A DNA stretch of 15,812 bases, from positions 1 through 15,812 of the forward strand of contig CANMSW010000022.1 of assembly GCA_947500275.1 (NCBI GenBank), in the 5' to 3' direction. The first letter of the stretch is position 1. Each line of letters opens with the position of its first letter. Below are positions 1-6,941 of the stretch, in pieces. A program made the translations under genes and the position numbers. Source of the DNA: Bacteriovoracaceae bacterium. GTDB lineage: Bacteria > Bdellovibrionota > UBA1018. The notes under the pieces were generated by a model that saw only the letters and a program-made list of their open reading frames with translations, searched no databases and was not told where the DNA came from.

Positions 1-288
1 CATGAGCACTTCAAACGTAAGAAGTCCGTTGTGATTTCCGATAAACAAGGCGGGCATGGCCGGACTCTCGGCCTGGTCGGGATCCTGACGGGGGACATTC
101 TCCCATCCCGTCACTTCACACCGAAAGTAGTGATCGTAGAGGCCTTTGAGAAAAGGCATCACTTTACTGACAAAATCGGGGTCAATTCCCCGTTCAAGTT
201 CCGCGAAATAGCGCTTCCGATCCCGCGCTGAAAGCTTACGCGCTTTTCTGAGCTTCGGCTTCGAGCTTTTCGCGTGGGCTCGCGCCAT
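1..288 (-). CDS. Putative PlsC-like acyltransferase, N-terminal part only (runs off the window)
   Basis: An open frame of 96 codons begins with ATG at 288 and continues past base 1 without a stop. Its ATG overlaps the prfB stop as TAATG, so translation is probably coupled to prfB. The first 25 residues are very basic. Residues 81-93 read LFIGNHNGLLTFE, which resembles the NHxG block of the lysophospholipid/glycerol-phosphate acyltransferase (LPLAT) superfamily, where the His starts the HX(4-6)D/E catalytic motif. That family moves fatty acyl chains onto phospholipid precursors at the cytoplasmic membrane. The remaining motifs lie outside the window, so the assignment rests on one motif. The frame itself is well supported by the coupling and the uninterrupted reading. 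Confidence 0.6.
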   Translation of the reverse strand, partial: MARAHAKSSKPKLRKARKLSARDRKRYFAELERGIDPDFVSKVMPFLKGLYDHYFRCEVTGWENVPRQDPDQAESPAMPALFIGNHNGLLTFEVLM

Positions 289-1455
289 TAGATATCGTCC
301 CCGCCTCCGCCGCGCGCCCAATCGCCAGTAATCCGGCAAGTCAGGAAGGCTTTGATGAATCCATCTAAGTCGCCGTCCAAGGTTTTCTCGGCCGTCGGCA
401 CGACAAATCCGGTGCGGTGATCTTTCACCATTTTATAGGGATGAAGGACATATGAGCGAATCTGTGAACCCCAAGCGATATCTTTCTTCGTATCTTCGAT
501 CGCTTGCTGCTTCTTGCGCTCTTCTTCAAGATGGCGTTCGTAAAGACGCGAACGAAGAACCTTCATCGCTAAATCTTTGTTTTTAATCTGCGAACGTTCT
601 TGTTGGCAGGCCACCACAATCCCAGACGGATTGTGGGTAATCCGCACTGCCGAGTCCGTCGTGTTCACGCCCTGACCGCCTTTTCCGCCCGCGCGAAACA
701 CGTCGATTCGGAGGTCGGCCGGATTAATCACCACTTCAAAATCATCGTCGATTTCAGGAGTCACATAAACTGACGTAAACGAAGTATGCCGACGCGCATT
801 CGAGTCAAACGGAGAAATACGCACGAGCCGATGGACGCCTGCTTCACTCTTCAACTGGCCGTAAGCAAATTCCCCCGAAATGAGCAGAGTCGCGCTCTTA
901 ATCCCGGCTTCTTCGCCCGGGAGAGCGTCCATTAACTCCACTTTGAACCCTTTATCTTGTGCCCAACGCTGGTACATCCTTAAGAGCATGTGGGCCCAGT
1001 CTTGCGACTCGGTTCCGCCGGCGCCTGCGTTGATGGTCAGGATCGCATTTTTGGGGTCGACTTCTTCGCTGAGCATCTTCTTGAACTCGGCCTGCTCAAA
1101 TTGAGTAGCCAAGTCCACAATCATGCTCGAAACCTCTCGCATCGAATCTTCGTCATTCGCTTCGGTCGCGAGCTCCAAAAGAGCTAGGATGTCATTGTAG
1201 CCGCTCTCGAGAGATTTAAAACCGTTCACTTCCGACTCGAGACGAGACTTTTCTTGGGTGAGCGATCGGGCTTTGCGGTTATCGGCCCAGAATTCGGGTT
1301 GCGTAGAAAGGTCGTCGAGTTCGGCGATTCGGCGCTGTTTGACCGTCAGGTCAAAGCGACCCCCGGAGGAAGTCGAGTTTTTCTTTCATGGTCGAAAGAC
1401 GCTCGCGGATTTCATGGGGAGCCAGGATGGCATGGCTAGAAACAGAAGTACTCAT
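288..1455 (-). CDS. prfB: Peptide chain release factor 2 (RF2), with programmed +1 frameshift
   Basis: RF2 ends translation at UGA and UAA codons and triggers peptide release on the ribosome. The downstream frame holds the family landmarks: the stop-codon recognition tripeptide SPF at about residues 214-216 and the catalytic GGQ at 259-261, each nine residues later than in E. coli. An unbroken frame only reaches a GTG at 1229, inside the coiled-coil domain, so it lacks the N-terminus. The true start is ATG at 1455: 34 codons lead to an in-frame TGA at 1353-1351 in the context CTTTGAC, preceded by GGGGG. Slipping +1 at CTT joins the two frames into a 388-residue protein, against 365 in E. coli. 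No clear Shine-Dalgarno precedes the ATG. The start of the acyltransferase overlaps its stop codon. Confidence 0.95.
1350..1364 (-). promoter_or_regulatory. prfB: RF2 autoregulatory frameshift site
   Basis: Reading the minus strand from 1364, the mRNA is GGGGG, then TCG, then CTT TGA C. This matches the classical prfB recoding site in order and spacing: an internal Shine-Dalgarno-like G run three bases before CTT, with TGA followed by C as a weak stop. When RF2 is scarce the ribosome shifts +1 and makes full-length RF2. When RF2 is plentiful, translation ends after 34 residues (MSTSVSS...DFLRGSL). Confidence 0.93.
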
Positions 1456-1623
1456 AATGGCTAGACAACTACCCCGCCCGGTACCCTGAGCGCAAGATAG
1501 GACAGCGGCGCCCCCGCGAAATGCATTTTAGAAATCCCGATTGCCAGACGGCAGGAAGCCTGTTGAGATTTCAATTGAGTGAAATCAAGCGCCCTTTTCC
1601 CCAGCTCCCCATCCCGACCTCAA

Positions 1624-2148
1624 ATGAAGAACCTCATCGTTTTTCTCTTTGGGATTCTTGCGTGGATGGGAACCCCAAGCGCCCAGGCCATGGAGGTCTC
1701 ACTCCGGGCATCGGGTCTCCAACTTCCCCTCGAGGGATATCAGCGCGGGGCAGCCTCGCTTCAAGTGGGCTTCGGCCCCCCCGAGGACGGGATCTGGTTC
1801 GCAGAGGCTGGCATCACTCCGCCTTTTAAAATTGCGGACTTCACTCAAACGATCCTGTTCACGTCATTGGGACACGAGTGGTCCTTTGCCAAAGGAAATT
1901 TTTTGCGTCCCTTCGCGGGCGCGGGGATCGGTGCCTACGCTGACCAAGTCCGCGACTCCGCCAGTGACGAAACCTCAACCGGATGGATGCCCGCCCTTGT
2001 GACGCGGGCAGGAGTTCGCATGGGGTCGAAATTCGGATTTCAACTTCTATTTGAGTGCCAAGCAGGTATCTACGACGTCGATCAATTGACCTCCTGGGTG
2101 ATATGGCCAATGACCCGAATCACTGGAGGTTTGCATGTCGCCTTTTAA
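1624..2148 (+). CDS. Small exported protein, probable outer-membrane beta-barrel
   Basis: The product is 174 residues from ATG at 1624, and I do not recognise a named family. I chose this ATG over an upstream GTG at 1579 because it puts a clean signal peptide at the N-terminus: MKN, a hydrophobic core, and a likely cut after AQA at residue 22. Neither start has a good Shine-Dalgarno. The mature part of about 150 residues alternates Gly/aromatic-rich segments (for example FLRPFAGAGIGAY and RAGVRMGSKFGFQLLF) and ends in Phe, as many eight-stranded outer-membrane barrels do. It is the first of three overlapping genes for exported proteins, and its stop lies inside the next coding region. The barrel fold is inferred from composition only. 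Confidence 0.75.
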   Translation: MKNLIVFLFGILAWMGTPSAQAMEVSLRASGLQLPLEGYQRGAASLQVGFGPPEDGIWFAEAGITPPFKIADFTQTILFTSLGHEWSFAKGNFLRPFAGAGIGAYADQVRDSASDETSTGWMPALVTRAGVRMGSKFGFQLLFECQAGIYDVDQLTSWVIWPMTRITGGLHVAF

Positions 2149-2626
2149 GCGAGCCGCCCACGGATTGAAAAGATCACTCGGCCTCATCACCCTTCTCATT
2201 CTGACTTCCGTTCCCGTTCACACGCCTTGGGCAGAAGAAGTCGGAGAAGTGTCTGTTCAGTTTCAAGGGCTGGGCCCAAACGCAGGGGGCGTCCCCGTCT
2301 TGGGAGGGCGCTTACGGTTTGGACCCTGGGAAGGATCCCTTCATTCATTCAATTCGGATGGTCTTGCGATCACGGGCGCCTGGCGCTCCATTTGGCGTGA
2401 AGGCTCCCTCTTGAGCCCAAGCCTCAATCTTTCAGTGCGACGATCGGCAAATGACATTCAGATGGGCCCAGGGTTAAGTTTAGCGCTGACTTTTCTTCCC
2501 ATTGGACCCGGCCGCATCGGCGTTCGACTCGACAACGATCTGTTCTATTCGATTCAAAGTGGGAGCTTCGAACCCGAGTACTTGCTTGGATTCACTTACT
2601 TCATACCGGCGGGAGGCTCGCGATGA
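2135..2626 (+). CDS. Exported hypothetical protein, possible small barrel
   Basis: This 163-residue protein is not from a family I recognise. Its ATG at 2135 lies 14 bases inside the upstream gene, which provides its GGAGG ribosome-binding site, so the two are translationally coupled. The N-terminus is a signal peptide: a basic stretch (KRAAHGLKR), the hydrophobic LGLITLLILTSVPV, and a likely cut after WA near residue 33. The mature part is rich in Gly and in alternating polar/hydrophobic segments (for example VLGGRLRFGPWEGSLHSF and FEPEYLLGFTYFIP), which suggests beta structure and perhaps a barrel like its neighbour. It ends four bases into the protease gene (ATGA overlap). The three exported proteins are probably made together. 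Confidence 0.75.
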   Translation: MSPFKRAAHGLKRSLGLITLLILTSVPVHTPWAEEVGEVSVQFQGLGPNAGGVPVLGGRLRFGPWEGSLHSFNSDGLAITGAWRSIWREGSLLSPSLNLSVRRSANDIQMGPGLSLALTFLPIGPGRIGVRLDNDLFYSIQSGSFEPEYLLGFTYFIPAGGSR

Positions 2627-3342
2627 GACCCCCTCTGCGATCTCTATTGCTCACACTGGGAGCGTCCATCCTAGTCGCCACCACTCCTGCACTCGCTTCT
2701 CCGATTCACACTTGGGGAAGTAATACCATCCGTCAGCCCATTAGCGAAACCTCTCCGAATGTGAATTGGGCAATTGACACTTCGGACGCAAGCTTAGAGG
2801 CACTCGCCCAAGCTGCCGTTCAAAAGTGGCAGGACGTCGACTCAGCATATATCACTTTCACGCAAGTCGAGCCGAACACCACGGAAGCCATCCGCTTCAC
2901 GATTCTCGATTCGCTATCGAACGCCTACGCCGGAGGACAAGCACTAGCGACTTGGAATGCGGACGGTGAAATCACAGAGTGCACCATTGAGCTTCTCGCT
3001 GCGGCCCTGACTTCTGGCGACACCGACTACCAAACGATGATTTTTGCCCACGAGTTTGGGCATTGCCTCGGACTCTCCCACTCCGTCTCGAGGAACGCCG
3101 TGATGAGTTACCGCGATCCCGCGGCTAACTTAACTGCGGATGACCGTTATGCACTGACACTCCTTTATCCGAGCGATGGGGTGTCTCTCCCACTTGGGTG
3201 TGCGTCCATCAGTAAGAGCCCCCCGTCTGCAACGGACGAAGACCCAAGGATCCTTTCCGTGCTTTTCAGTGCGTTGATAGCGGTTTTTGGATTCTTCGCA
3301 CTCCGTTCAAGAAAGACTCACTTTTCCGAGAGCCAAGCGTGA
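2623..3342 (+). CDS. Secreted matrixin-type zinc metalloprotease with C-terminal membrane anchor
   Basis: The 239-residue product has a signal peptide (residues 1-26, likely cut after ALA) and a metzincin catalytic core. HEFGHCLGLSH at 143-153 carries the three zinc-binding His and the catalytic Glu. NAVMSY at 158-163 supplies the Met-turn. This layout matches the M10 matrixin family of extracellular proteases. No cysteine-switch propeptide is visible, but C120 or C148 could matter. A hydrophobic segment at about 210-227 followed by RSRK looks like a membrane anchor or a sorting tail, so the enzyme may stay on the cell surface or be released later. The start overlaps the preceding stop as ATGA and the stop overlaps ybeY as GTGA. 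The substrate is unknown; the adjacent barrel-like proteins are natural candidates for partners. Confidence 0.88.
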   Translation: MRPPLRSLLLTLGASILVATTPALASPIHTWGSNTIRQPISETSPNVNWAIDTSDASLEALAQAAVQKWQDVDSAYITFTQVEPNTTEAIRFTILDSLSNAYAGGQALATWNADGEITECTIELLAAALTSGDTDYQTMIFAHEFGHCLGLSHSVSRNAVMSYRDPAANLTADDRYALTLLYPSDGVSLPLGCASISKSPPSATDEDPRILSVLFSALIAVFGFFALRSRKTHFSESQA

Positions 3343-3869
3343 ACCCGAGGATATCGAAACCCGTCCTGGAAAAGAGAACCCGAGAAGCGAAAGCTTTTGC
3401 GGACGTGGCACTCCTTCAAGCGCAGGGGCTTCCCCTGATTCGGAAACAGGCAAAAACTTTTGGAGTCCACTCCCGTCAATGGCAAATGGAAGTGCGCCTC
3501 ATTGACGCTCCAGAAATGACGAAGCTCAATTCGAAGTGGCGAAAGAAAGCCTACGCGACGGATGTTTTGAGCTTCAACTCCCCCGAGCTTTTCCGGAGGC
3601 AAGGGATCCTCGGGGAAATCATCATTTGCTGGCCCACCCTCAAGGAGCAGGCAAAAAAAGAAGGCCATACCGTTCGCCAGGAACTCGAAGTCCTGATCGT
3701 TCACGGGACCCTTCACCTTCTGGGCGTCGATCACGAACGAAGCCCCAAAGAACTTAAACTCCAAGCCAAACTGGAGCAGATCCTCCTGAAAGCAATGGGC
3801 TCGAGCGCACAAAGCGGCCTGATCGACCGAGTGAACCACGGGGCAATGCCGAGGCTTAAAGCGGTTTGA
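3339..3869 (+). CDS. ybeY: Endoribonuclease YbeY (rRNA maturation factor)
   Basis: YbeY is a zinc-dependent ribonuclease involved in 16S rRNA 3'-end processing and 70S ribosome quality control. The diagnostic HGTLHLLGVDH at residues 122-132 carries the three metal-binding His, and AYATDVLSF at 71-79 is the second conserved block. The protein is 176 residues, slightly longer than usual because of an N-terminal lead and a basic C-terminal tail. It begins with GTG at 3339, overlapping the protease stop as GTGA, so a cytoplasmic housekeeping enzyme is translationally tied to a cluster of secreted proteins. That is unusual: ybeY more often sits with phoH, mazG, era or dgkA. A mazG gene does follow after a 344-base gap. 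A hairpin terminator lies just past the stop. Confidence 0.92.
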   Translation: MNPRISKPVLEKRTREAKAFADVALLQAQGLPLIRKQAKTFGVHSRQWQMEVRLIDAPEMTKLNSKWRKKAYATDVLSFNSPELFRRQGILGEIIICWPTLKEQAKKEGHTVRQELEVLIVHGTLHLLGVDHERSPKELKLQAKLEQILLKAMGSSAQSGLIDRVNHGAMPRLKAV

Positions 3870-3876
3870 GGTGCTT

Positions 3877-3904
3877 CTGAAGCCTGGAAGTGCTTCAGCT
3901 TTTT
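3877..3904 (+). terminator. Rho-independent terminator after ybeY
   Basis: CTGAAGC (3877-3883) pairs with GCTTCAG (3892-3898) around an eight-base loop and is followed by CTTTTTG. It begins eight bases after the ybeY stop and would close the 1624-3869 cluster. The seven-pair stem and five-T tract make it moderate in strength. Confidence 0.7.
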
Positions 3905-3916
3905 GAGTGTTTCCGG

Positions 3917-4142
3917 GTGCTCCGTCCCCGAGTCTGTCCCCCCCCCGTGCTCCGTCCCCGGGAAACCCAAGAAAGTGGACGAAACCCGCAGCGGTTTAAT
4001 GCGGTTCCGGTGCTTCGGTCGAAGAGGCCTCTAGCGCCATGGAAGGCGCAGCCCCGAAGGGGCGCAAGGAATCCAGGGATGGATGTGCCTCTTCGACCGA
4101 AGTGCCGGGAGCGCATCAAAGCACTGAGGTGCTCCGTCCCCG
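3917..4142 (+). repeat. Three exact copies of a 14-base repeat (GTGCTCCGTCCCCG)
   Basis: Exact copies of GTGCTCCGTCCCCG lie at 3917-3930, 3947-3960 and 4129-4142. The first two sit left of the large inverted repeat and the third sits right of it. Twelve of the bases recur in the opposite orientation at 8296-8307, inside the degraded insertion sequence. From 4138 a second direct repeat, CCCCGCTCGAAAT, occurs twice head to tail (4138-4150 and 4151-4163). These sit between ybeY and mazG in otherwise non-coding DNA, which looks like an insertion-prone or REP-like repeat locus. Confidence 0.85.
4007..4108 (+). other. Large inverted repeat able to fold into a cloverleaf-like structure
   Basis: Sixteen bases at 4013-4028 (CTTCGGTCGAAGAGGC) are perfectly complementary to 4087-4102. 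In RNA the pairing extends through two G-U pairs to CCGG (4007-4010 with 4105-4108), giving a 22-pair closing stem. The enclosed 58 bases hold three further hairpins in a row: GCGCC/GGCGC (4034-4038 with 4045-4049), GCCCC/GGGGC (4051-4055 with 4059-4063, GAA loop) and ATCC/GGAT (4071-4074 with 4081-4084). The whole is a four-stem cloverleaf. It could be a structured RNA, a small non-autonomous mobile element, or a DNA-level secondary structure. No T-tract follows, so it is not a simple terminator. I do not recognise a named family, and transcription is unknown. Confidence 0.75.
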
Positions 4143-4213
4143 CTCGAAATCCCCGCTCGAAATCGCGCCGAACCACCCTGCCTTCCCCACGCGACTCATG
4201 GTAGCGTGAGCTC

Positions 4214-5134
4214 ATGAGCACCGCATACGGCCCAGGTCCCGACTCCCCCGTTCATCCTCGCGAAGAAATGCGCCCGAAGCTTGAAGCGCTTCATTACTTA
4301 GTCGAAACCGTCCACCGACTGCGCGCTCCTGGCGGTTGCCCTTGGGATCAGGCTCAGACGCATCAATCCCTCCGCCAATACCTGATCGAAGAGTCTTTCG
4401 AAGTTCTGGATGTGCTCGATCAAATCGACTCACCCAAGGCCCTCGAAAACTTAACCCTCCGGGGTGCCTTCCGAGAAGAGTTGGGCGACCTCCTCATGCA
4501 GGTCGTCCTCCATTCAGAACTCACAAGCGAGTCCGGATCGTTTGATTTCTTCGATGTTGCCCAGAGTTTGGCCGACAAACTTGTCCGTCGACATCCCCAT
4601 GTTTTCGGTGAAGTGAAAGCAAGCAGCGCGGACGCCGCTCTTCAGAGCTGGGAAAAGCAAAAGGCCAAAGAGAAGGCCGGAAACCTCGAAGCGAGCGTCC
4701 TGGATGGAGTGCCCCGCGGACTCCCCGCGCTTCAAAAAGCATCGCGCGTGATTGAGAAAGTCACCAAAGTCGGCTTCCAGTGGTCCGACTTGGAAGGCCC
4801 AATCGAAAAGCTTCACGAGGAACTGAAAGAATTTGAAACCGAGGCCCGCGACCTGACAGCCCGGCCCAAGGATCACCCTGATTATCCTGCGCTGAAAGAG
4901 CGGGCAGAAGCCGAGCTGGGCGATCTCCTCTTTTCGATATCGAATGTCGCCTACCTCATGAAGCTCAATCCCGAAGACGCGCTCCGTTCCACCCTGAACC
5001 GCTTTCAAACGCGGTTTAAACATATTGAAAGAAGATTGAAGGAACAGGGGCGTGGACCGGAGGATTCGAACTTAGAAGAAATGGATCGCTACTGGAACGA
5101 AGCGAAAGCGATCGAAAGAAAAGAGAAGCCCTAA
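4214..5134 (+). CDS. mazG: Nucleoside triphosphate pyrophosphohydrolase MazG
   Basis: MazG hydrolyses (d)NTPs to the monophosphate and pyrophosphate, cleaning the nucleotide pool and modulating stress responses. The 306-residue protein has the two tandem all-alpha MazG domains of the long (E. coli-type) form. In the first, GCPWD (41-45) is followed by E59/E60 and the ExxD pair E89/D92 (EELGDLLMQVVLH). In the second, HEELKEF supplies E202/E203 and AELGDLLFSISNVA supplies E234/D237. Both metal-binding sets look intact. It is somewhat longer than the 263-residue E. coli enzyme because of an N-terminal lead; an in-frame ATG at 4268 (M19) is an alternative start. It is separated from ybeY by the repeat region and ends tail to tail, with overlapping stop codons, against the secreted protein on the other strand. 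Confidence 0.95.
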   Translation: MSTAYGPGPDSPVHPREEMRPKLEALHYLVETVHRLRAPGGCPWDQAQTHQSLRQYLIEESFEVLDVLDQIDSPKALENLTLRGAFREELGDLLMQVVLHSELTSESGSFDFFDVAQSLADKLVRRHPHVFGEVKASSADAALQSWEKQKAKEKAGNLEASVLDGVPRGLPALQKASRVIEKVTKVGFQWSDLEGPIEKLHEELKEFETEARDLTARPKDHPDYPALKERAEAELGDLLFSISNVAYLMKLNPEDALRSTLNRFQTRFKHIERRLKEQGRGPEDSNLEEMDRYWNEAKAIERKEKP

Positions 5135-5862
5135 TCCTTCTGATAAACTTCAGGGGAAAGCTGATCCGCGCGAGATTGAATGTGGGATGAGTGCCCAAAG
5201 TCGACGCTGATTTGGAGTTTAGGCTTTGAGAGCTCTTCTTGTTCTCTTCGAATCTTTTCGCCGAGCTGATCCTGTAAAGTCGACTCTTGTGATACCATTT
5301 TGGCTACCTCCAGAAGGCGGTCCCCAACTTCCGGAACCCGATTGGGCTCGGCCGGGTAGGAAGTACGACTCTCAAGGAAATAGCAGTCCTGGCGGAGTCC
5401 CAAGATATTGCGAGCGGACCCCGGCGACCAATCGTTGATGCCGCACTCGGAAACAGAATTGAAGGCCGCTACGTAGCGAGGGTGCTCAGGAGTCCAACTC
5501 ACCGAATGGACGACTAGATCCAATTCCCTTAGCCCAACCGAACGATTTCTCATTCTACCAGGCCCGTTTCTTTCCTCTCCACCAGGCAGCTCGAATGAAC
5601 TGATTCGCACGAGGGTCCCCAAACGCTTCTCGCACCCTTCATCCAAGAAAACCTCCACCACGTCCGTCAATTCACCGCCCAAAAACTGCAGAAACCGTCT
5701 TCGGTGATCGACACACTCAGAACGCCAAAGCCCGTCTAAGGCTGAGCTTTTCTGTCGAGCATGGACGCCAACCAGGTCGGTCGACAACCCGATTATGAGA
5801 AGGAGAGAGGAGATGAGAGCCGGAGGCGCCCCCCCTCTTGGGGAGCGTCGAAAAAATGACAT
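5131..5862 (-). CDS. Secreted protein of unknown function with four cysteines
   Basis: The product is 243 residues from ATG at 5862. The frame stays open further upstream, to 6117, but that would run into the divergent lipoprotein gene and bury the signal peptide, so I prefer 5862. No Shine-Dalgarno is evident, which leaves the start moderately uncertain. Residues 1-35 form a signal peptide: basic FRRSPRG, hydrophobic ALISSLLLIIGL, cut after VHA. The mature part opens with LDGLWRSEC, the G-x-W...C start seen in many small secreted beta-sandwich or lipocalin-like proteins. Cys 50, 77, 140 and 160 could form two disulfides. The C-terminal third is charged and probably helical. Its stop overlaps the mazG stop (CTAA, 5131-5134). 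No function can be assigned. Confidence 0.7.
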   Translation of the reverse strand: MSFFRRSPRGGAPPALISSLLLIIGLSTDLVGVHARQKSSALDGLWRSECVDHRRRFLQFLGGELTDVVEVFLDEGCEKRLGTLVRISSFELPGGEERNGPGRMRNRSVGLRELDLVVHSVSWTPEHPRYVAAFNSVSECGINDWSPGSARNILGLRQDCYFLESRTSYPAEPNRVPEVGDRLLEVAKMVSQESTLQDQLGEKIRREQEELSKPKLQISVDFGHSSHIQSRADQLSPEVYQKD

Positions 5863-5932
5863 GAGAAAAGTATATCGATCATCAGCGACTTTGCGAAGCT
5901 TCCGTGTAACTTCTGGAGAGTAGTCGTTTTTC

Positions 5933-5947
5933 TTTGACCGTGTCAAA
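5933..5947. promoter_or_regulatory. Palindrome in the divergent promoter region, possible operator
   Basis: TTTGAC-CGT-GTCAAA is a perfect inverted repeat with six-base arms, lying between the secreted-protein gene (minus, start 5862) and the lipoprotein gene (plus, start 6054). Each arm contains a -35-like hexamer: TTGACC on the plus strand (5934-5939) and TTGACA on the minus strand (5946-5941). The -10 positions 17 bases on are poor matches (TTACTC and CTACTC), so the promoters are uncertain. The site could bind a dimeric regulator controlling both genes. Confidence 0.4.
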
Positions 5948-6053
5948 ACGGACCTCTTACTCTTGATGAGGCAATCACCAGCAAAAGCCTGATTCAAACC
6001 CGAGCCGATCCCCATGAATACACGATCGGACTCAGACCCAAGGAGATGCATTC

Positions 6054-6926
6054 GTGAATAGGTCGAAAACTCTGACTCCCCTCTTCGCTCCCGCACTTGC
6101 TCTTGCGCTTGTAGCAAGCACTGCCGGCTGTAACCTTTTTTCGTTCATGGATGCACCTGGAAACTCGGATCAATACCTCTCTCGCGCTCGCGCCTGTTTC
6201 GATGCTGGCGATTATGAATGTGCGCAGGAGAATTACGGCAAAGTTTCTGGCGATAACCTCGACCAAGCGAAAAGTGAGAAAGCGTTCGCCATCCTCGCAG
6301 AAGAGGGAATTGAGCTCGGAGATTTTTACTCGGCTCTCACCGCGACAAGTAACAACGGCGGCAGCGGTACTGCCGTCAATACCCTGGCCGAGACGCTTTC
6401 CGCACGCTCCCCAGGAGAAGCGAAACGCCAAGCGATCTTTGAAGCGTACATCCTTGCAGCAAGCATTTCAGATGCAAGCACTGAACTGCGTGGGCTAACT
6501 CGCCTCGTCACCTCCATGAGCTTGATTGCGGAGATGCTGGCCGAGGGATCCGGCACCGACGGCGTCGTGAATCGTGCAGACTTGGTTTCGGATGAGGCGG
6601 CCTGCGTAACGGGTGCAATTTGCGCGACGGAGACGGGCTGCGGACCAAACTCAAGCTGGATCGACACCTCTACGGCAGACACCCTCACGCCCGACTGGGA
6701 TCTTGAAGGCACCACCGATTTAACCGGAACCCTCACCATTCAAATGCTGCGATCCGGCCTCGCAAAACTCAATCAATCGTTTACAGAACTGGGCCAAGCA
6801 GGTGGCACAACCCAAGACGCATCCGATTTCGCAGGTCAGTTCGAGGGCATCGATGCAACCACCGGCGCCGCTATTTACAACCAGTGCTACATGCAAACTC
6901 TTCTCGATGCCGGAATCGGCCAGTAA
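6054..6926 (+). CDS. Putative outer-membrane lipoprotein with a TPR-like N-terminal segment
   Basis: The 290-residue product starts at GTG 6054, with AGGAGA nine bases upstream deciding the start. Residues 1-25 are a lipoprotein signal peptide ending ASTAG, with C26 as the lipid-modified cysteine; the following Asn does not strictly demand inner-membrane retention. Residues 40-64 (YLSRARACFDAGDYECAQENY) look like one tetratricopeptide-type helical hairpin. The rest is Ala/Ser/Thr/Gly-rich with a cluster of cysteines around residues 184-198. I recognise no named family. The next gene follows with only 15 bases between its ATG and this stop and encodes an outer-membrane barrel protein, so the two probably form a small operon acting at the outer membrane. 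Confidence 0.8.
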   Translation: MNRSKTLTPLFAPALALALVASTAGCNLFSFMDAPGNSDQYLSRARACFDAGDYECAQENYGKVSGDNLDQAKSEKAFAILAEEGIELGDFYSALTATSNNGGSGTAVNTLAETLSARSPGEAKRQAIFEAYILAASISDASTELRGLTRLVTSMSLIAEMLAEGSGTDGVVNRADLVSDEAACVTGAICATETGCGPNSSWIDTSTADTLTPDWDLEGTTDLTGTLTIQMLRSGLAKLNQSFTELGQAGGTTQDASDFAGQFEGIDATTGAAIYNQCYMQTLLDAGIGQ

Positions 6927-6941
6927 AAAGAGGTGACCAAA

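Noticed and set aside
1272..1285. GCCGATAA on the minus strand, an exact sigma-28 -10 sequence
   Set aside because: It lies inside the prfB coding region and has no TAAA-like -35 at the proper distance, so it is probably chance.
3917..4163. CRISPR array
   Set aside because: The repeats are only 13-14 bases, unevenly spaced, and one pair is directly tandem with no spacer.
3890..4221. Open frames of about 100 codons on both strands across the repeat region
   Set aside because: They are Arg/Pro-rich by-products of GC-rich repeats, and the region is better explained by the inverted repeat and short repeats.
5985..6011. GCCGATCC with 11-base spacer upstream of the lipoprotein gene, a possible second FliA promoter
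   Set aside because: The -35 position reads AAGCCTGA, which does not match TAAAGTTT, so I did not list it.
5863..6117. 85-residue N-terminal extension of the secreted protein frame
   Set aside because: It overlaps the start of the divergent lipoprotein gene and would place the signal peptide internally.
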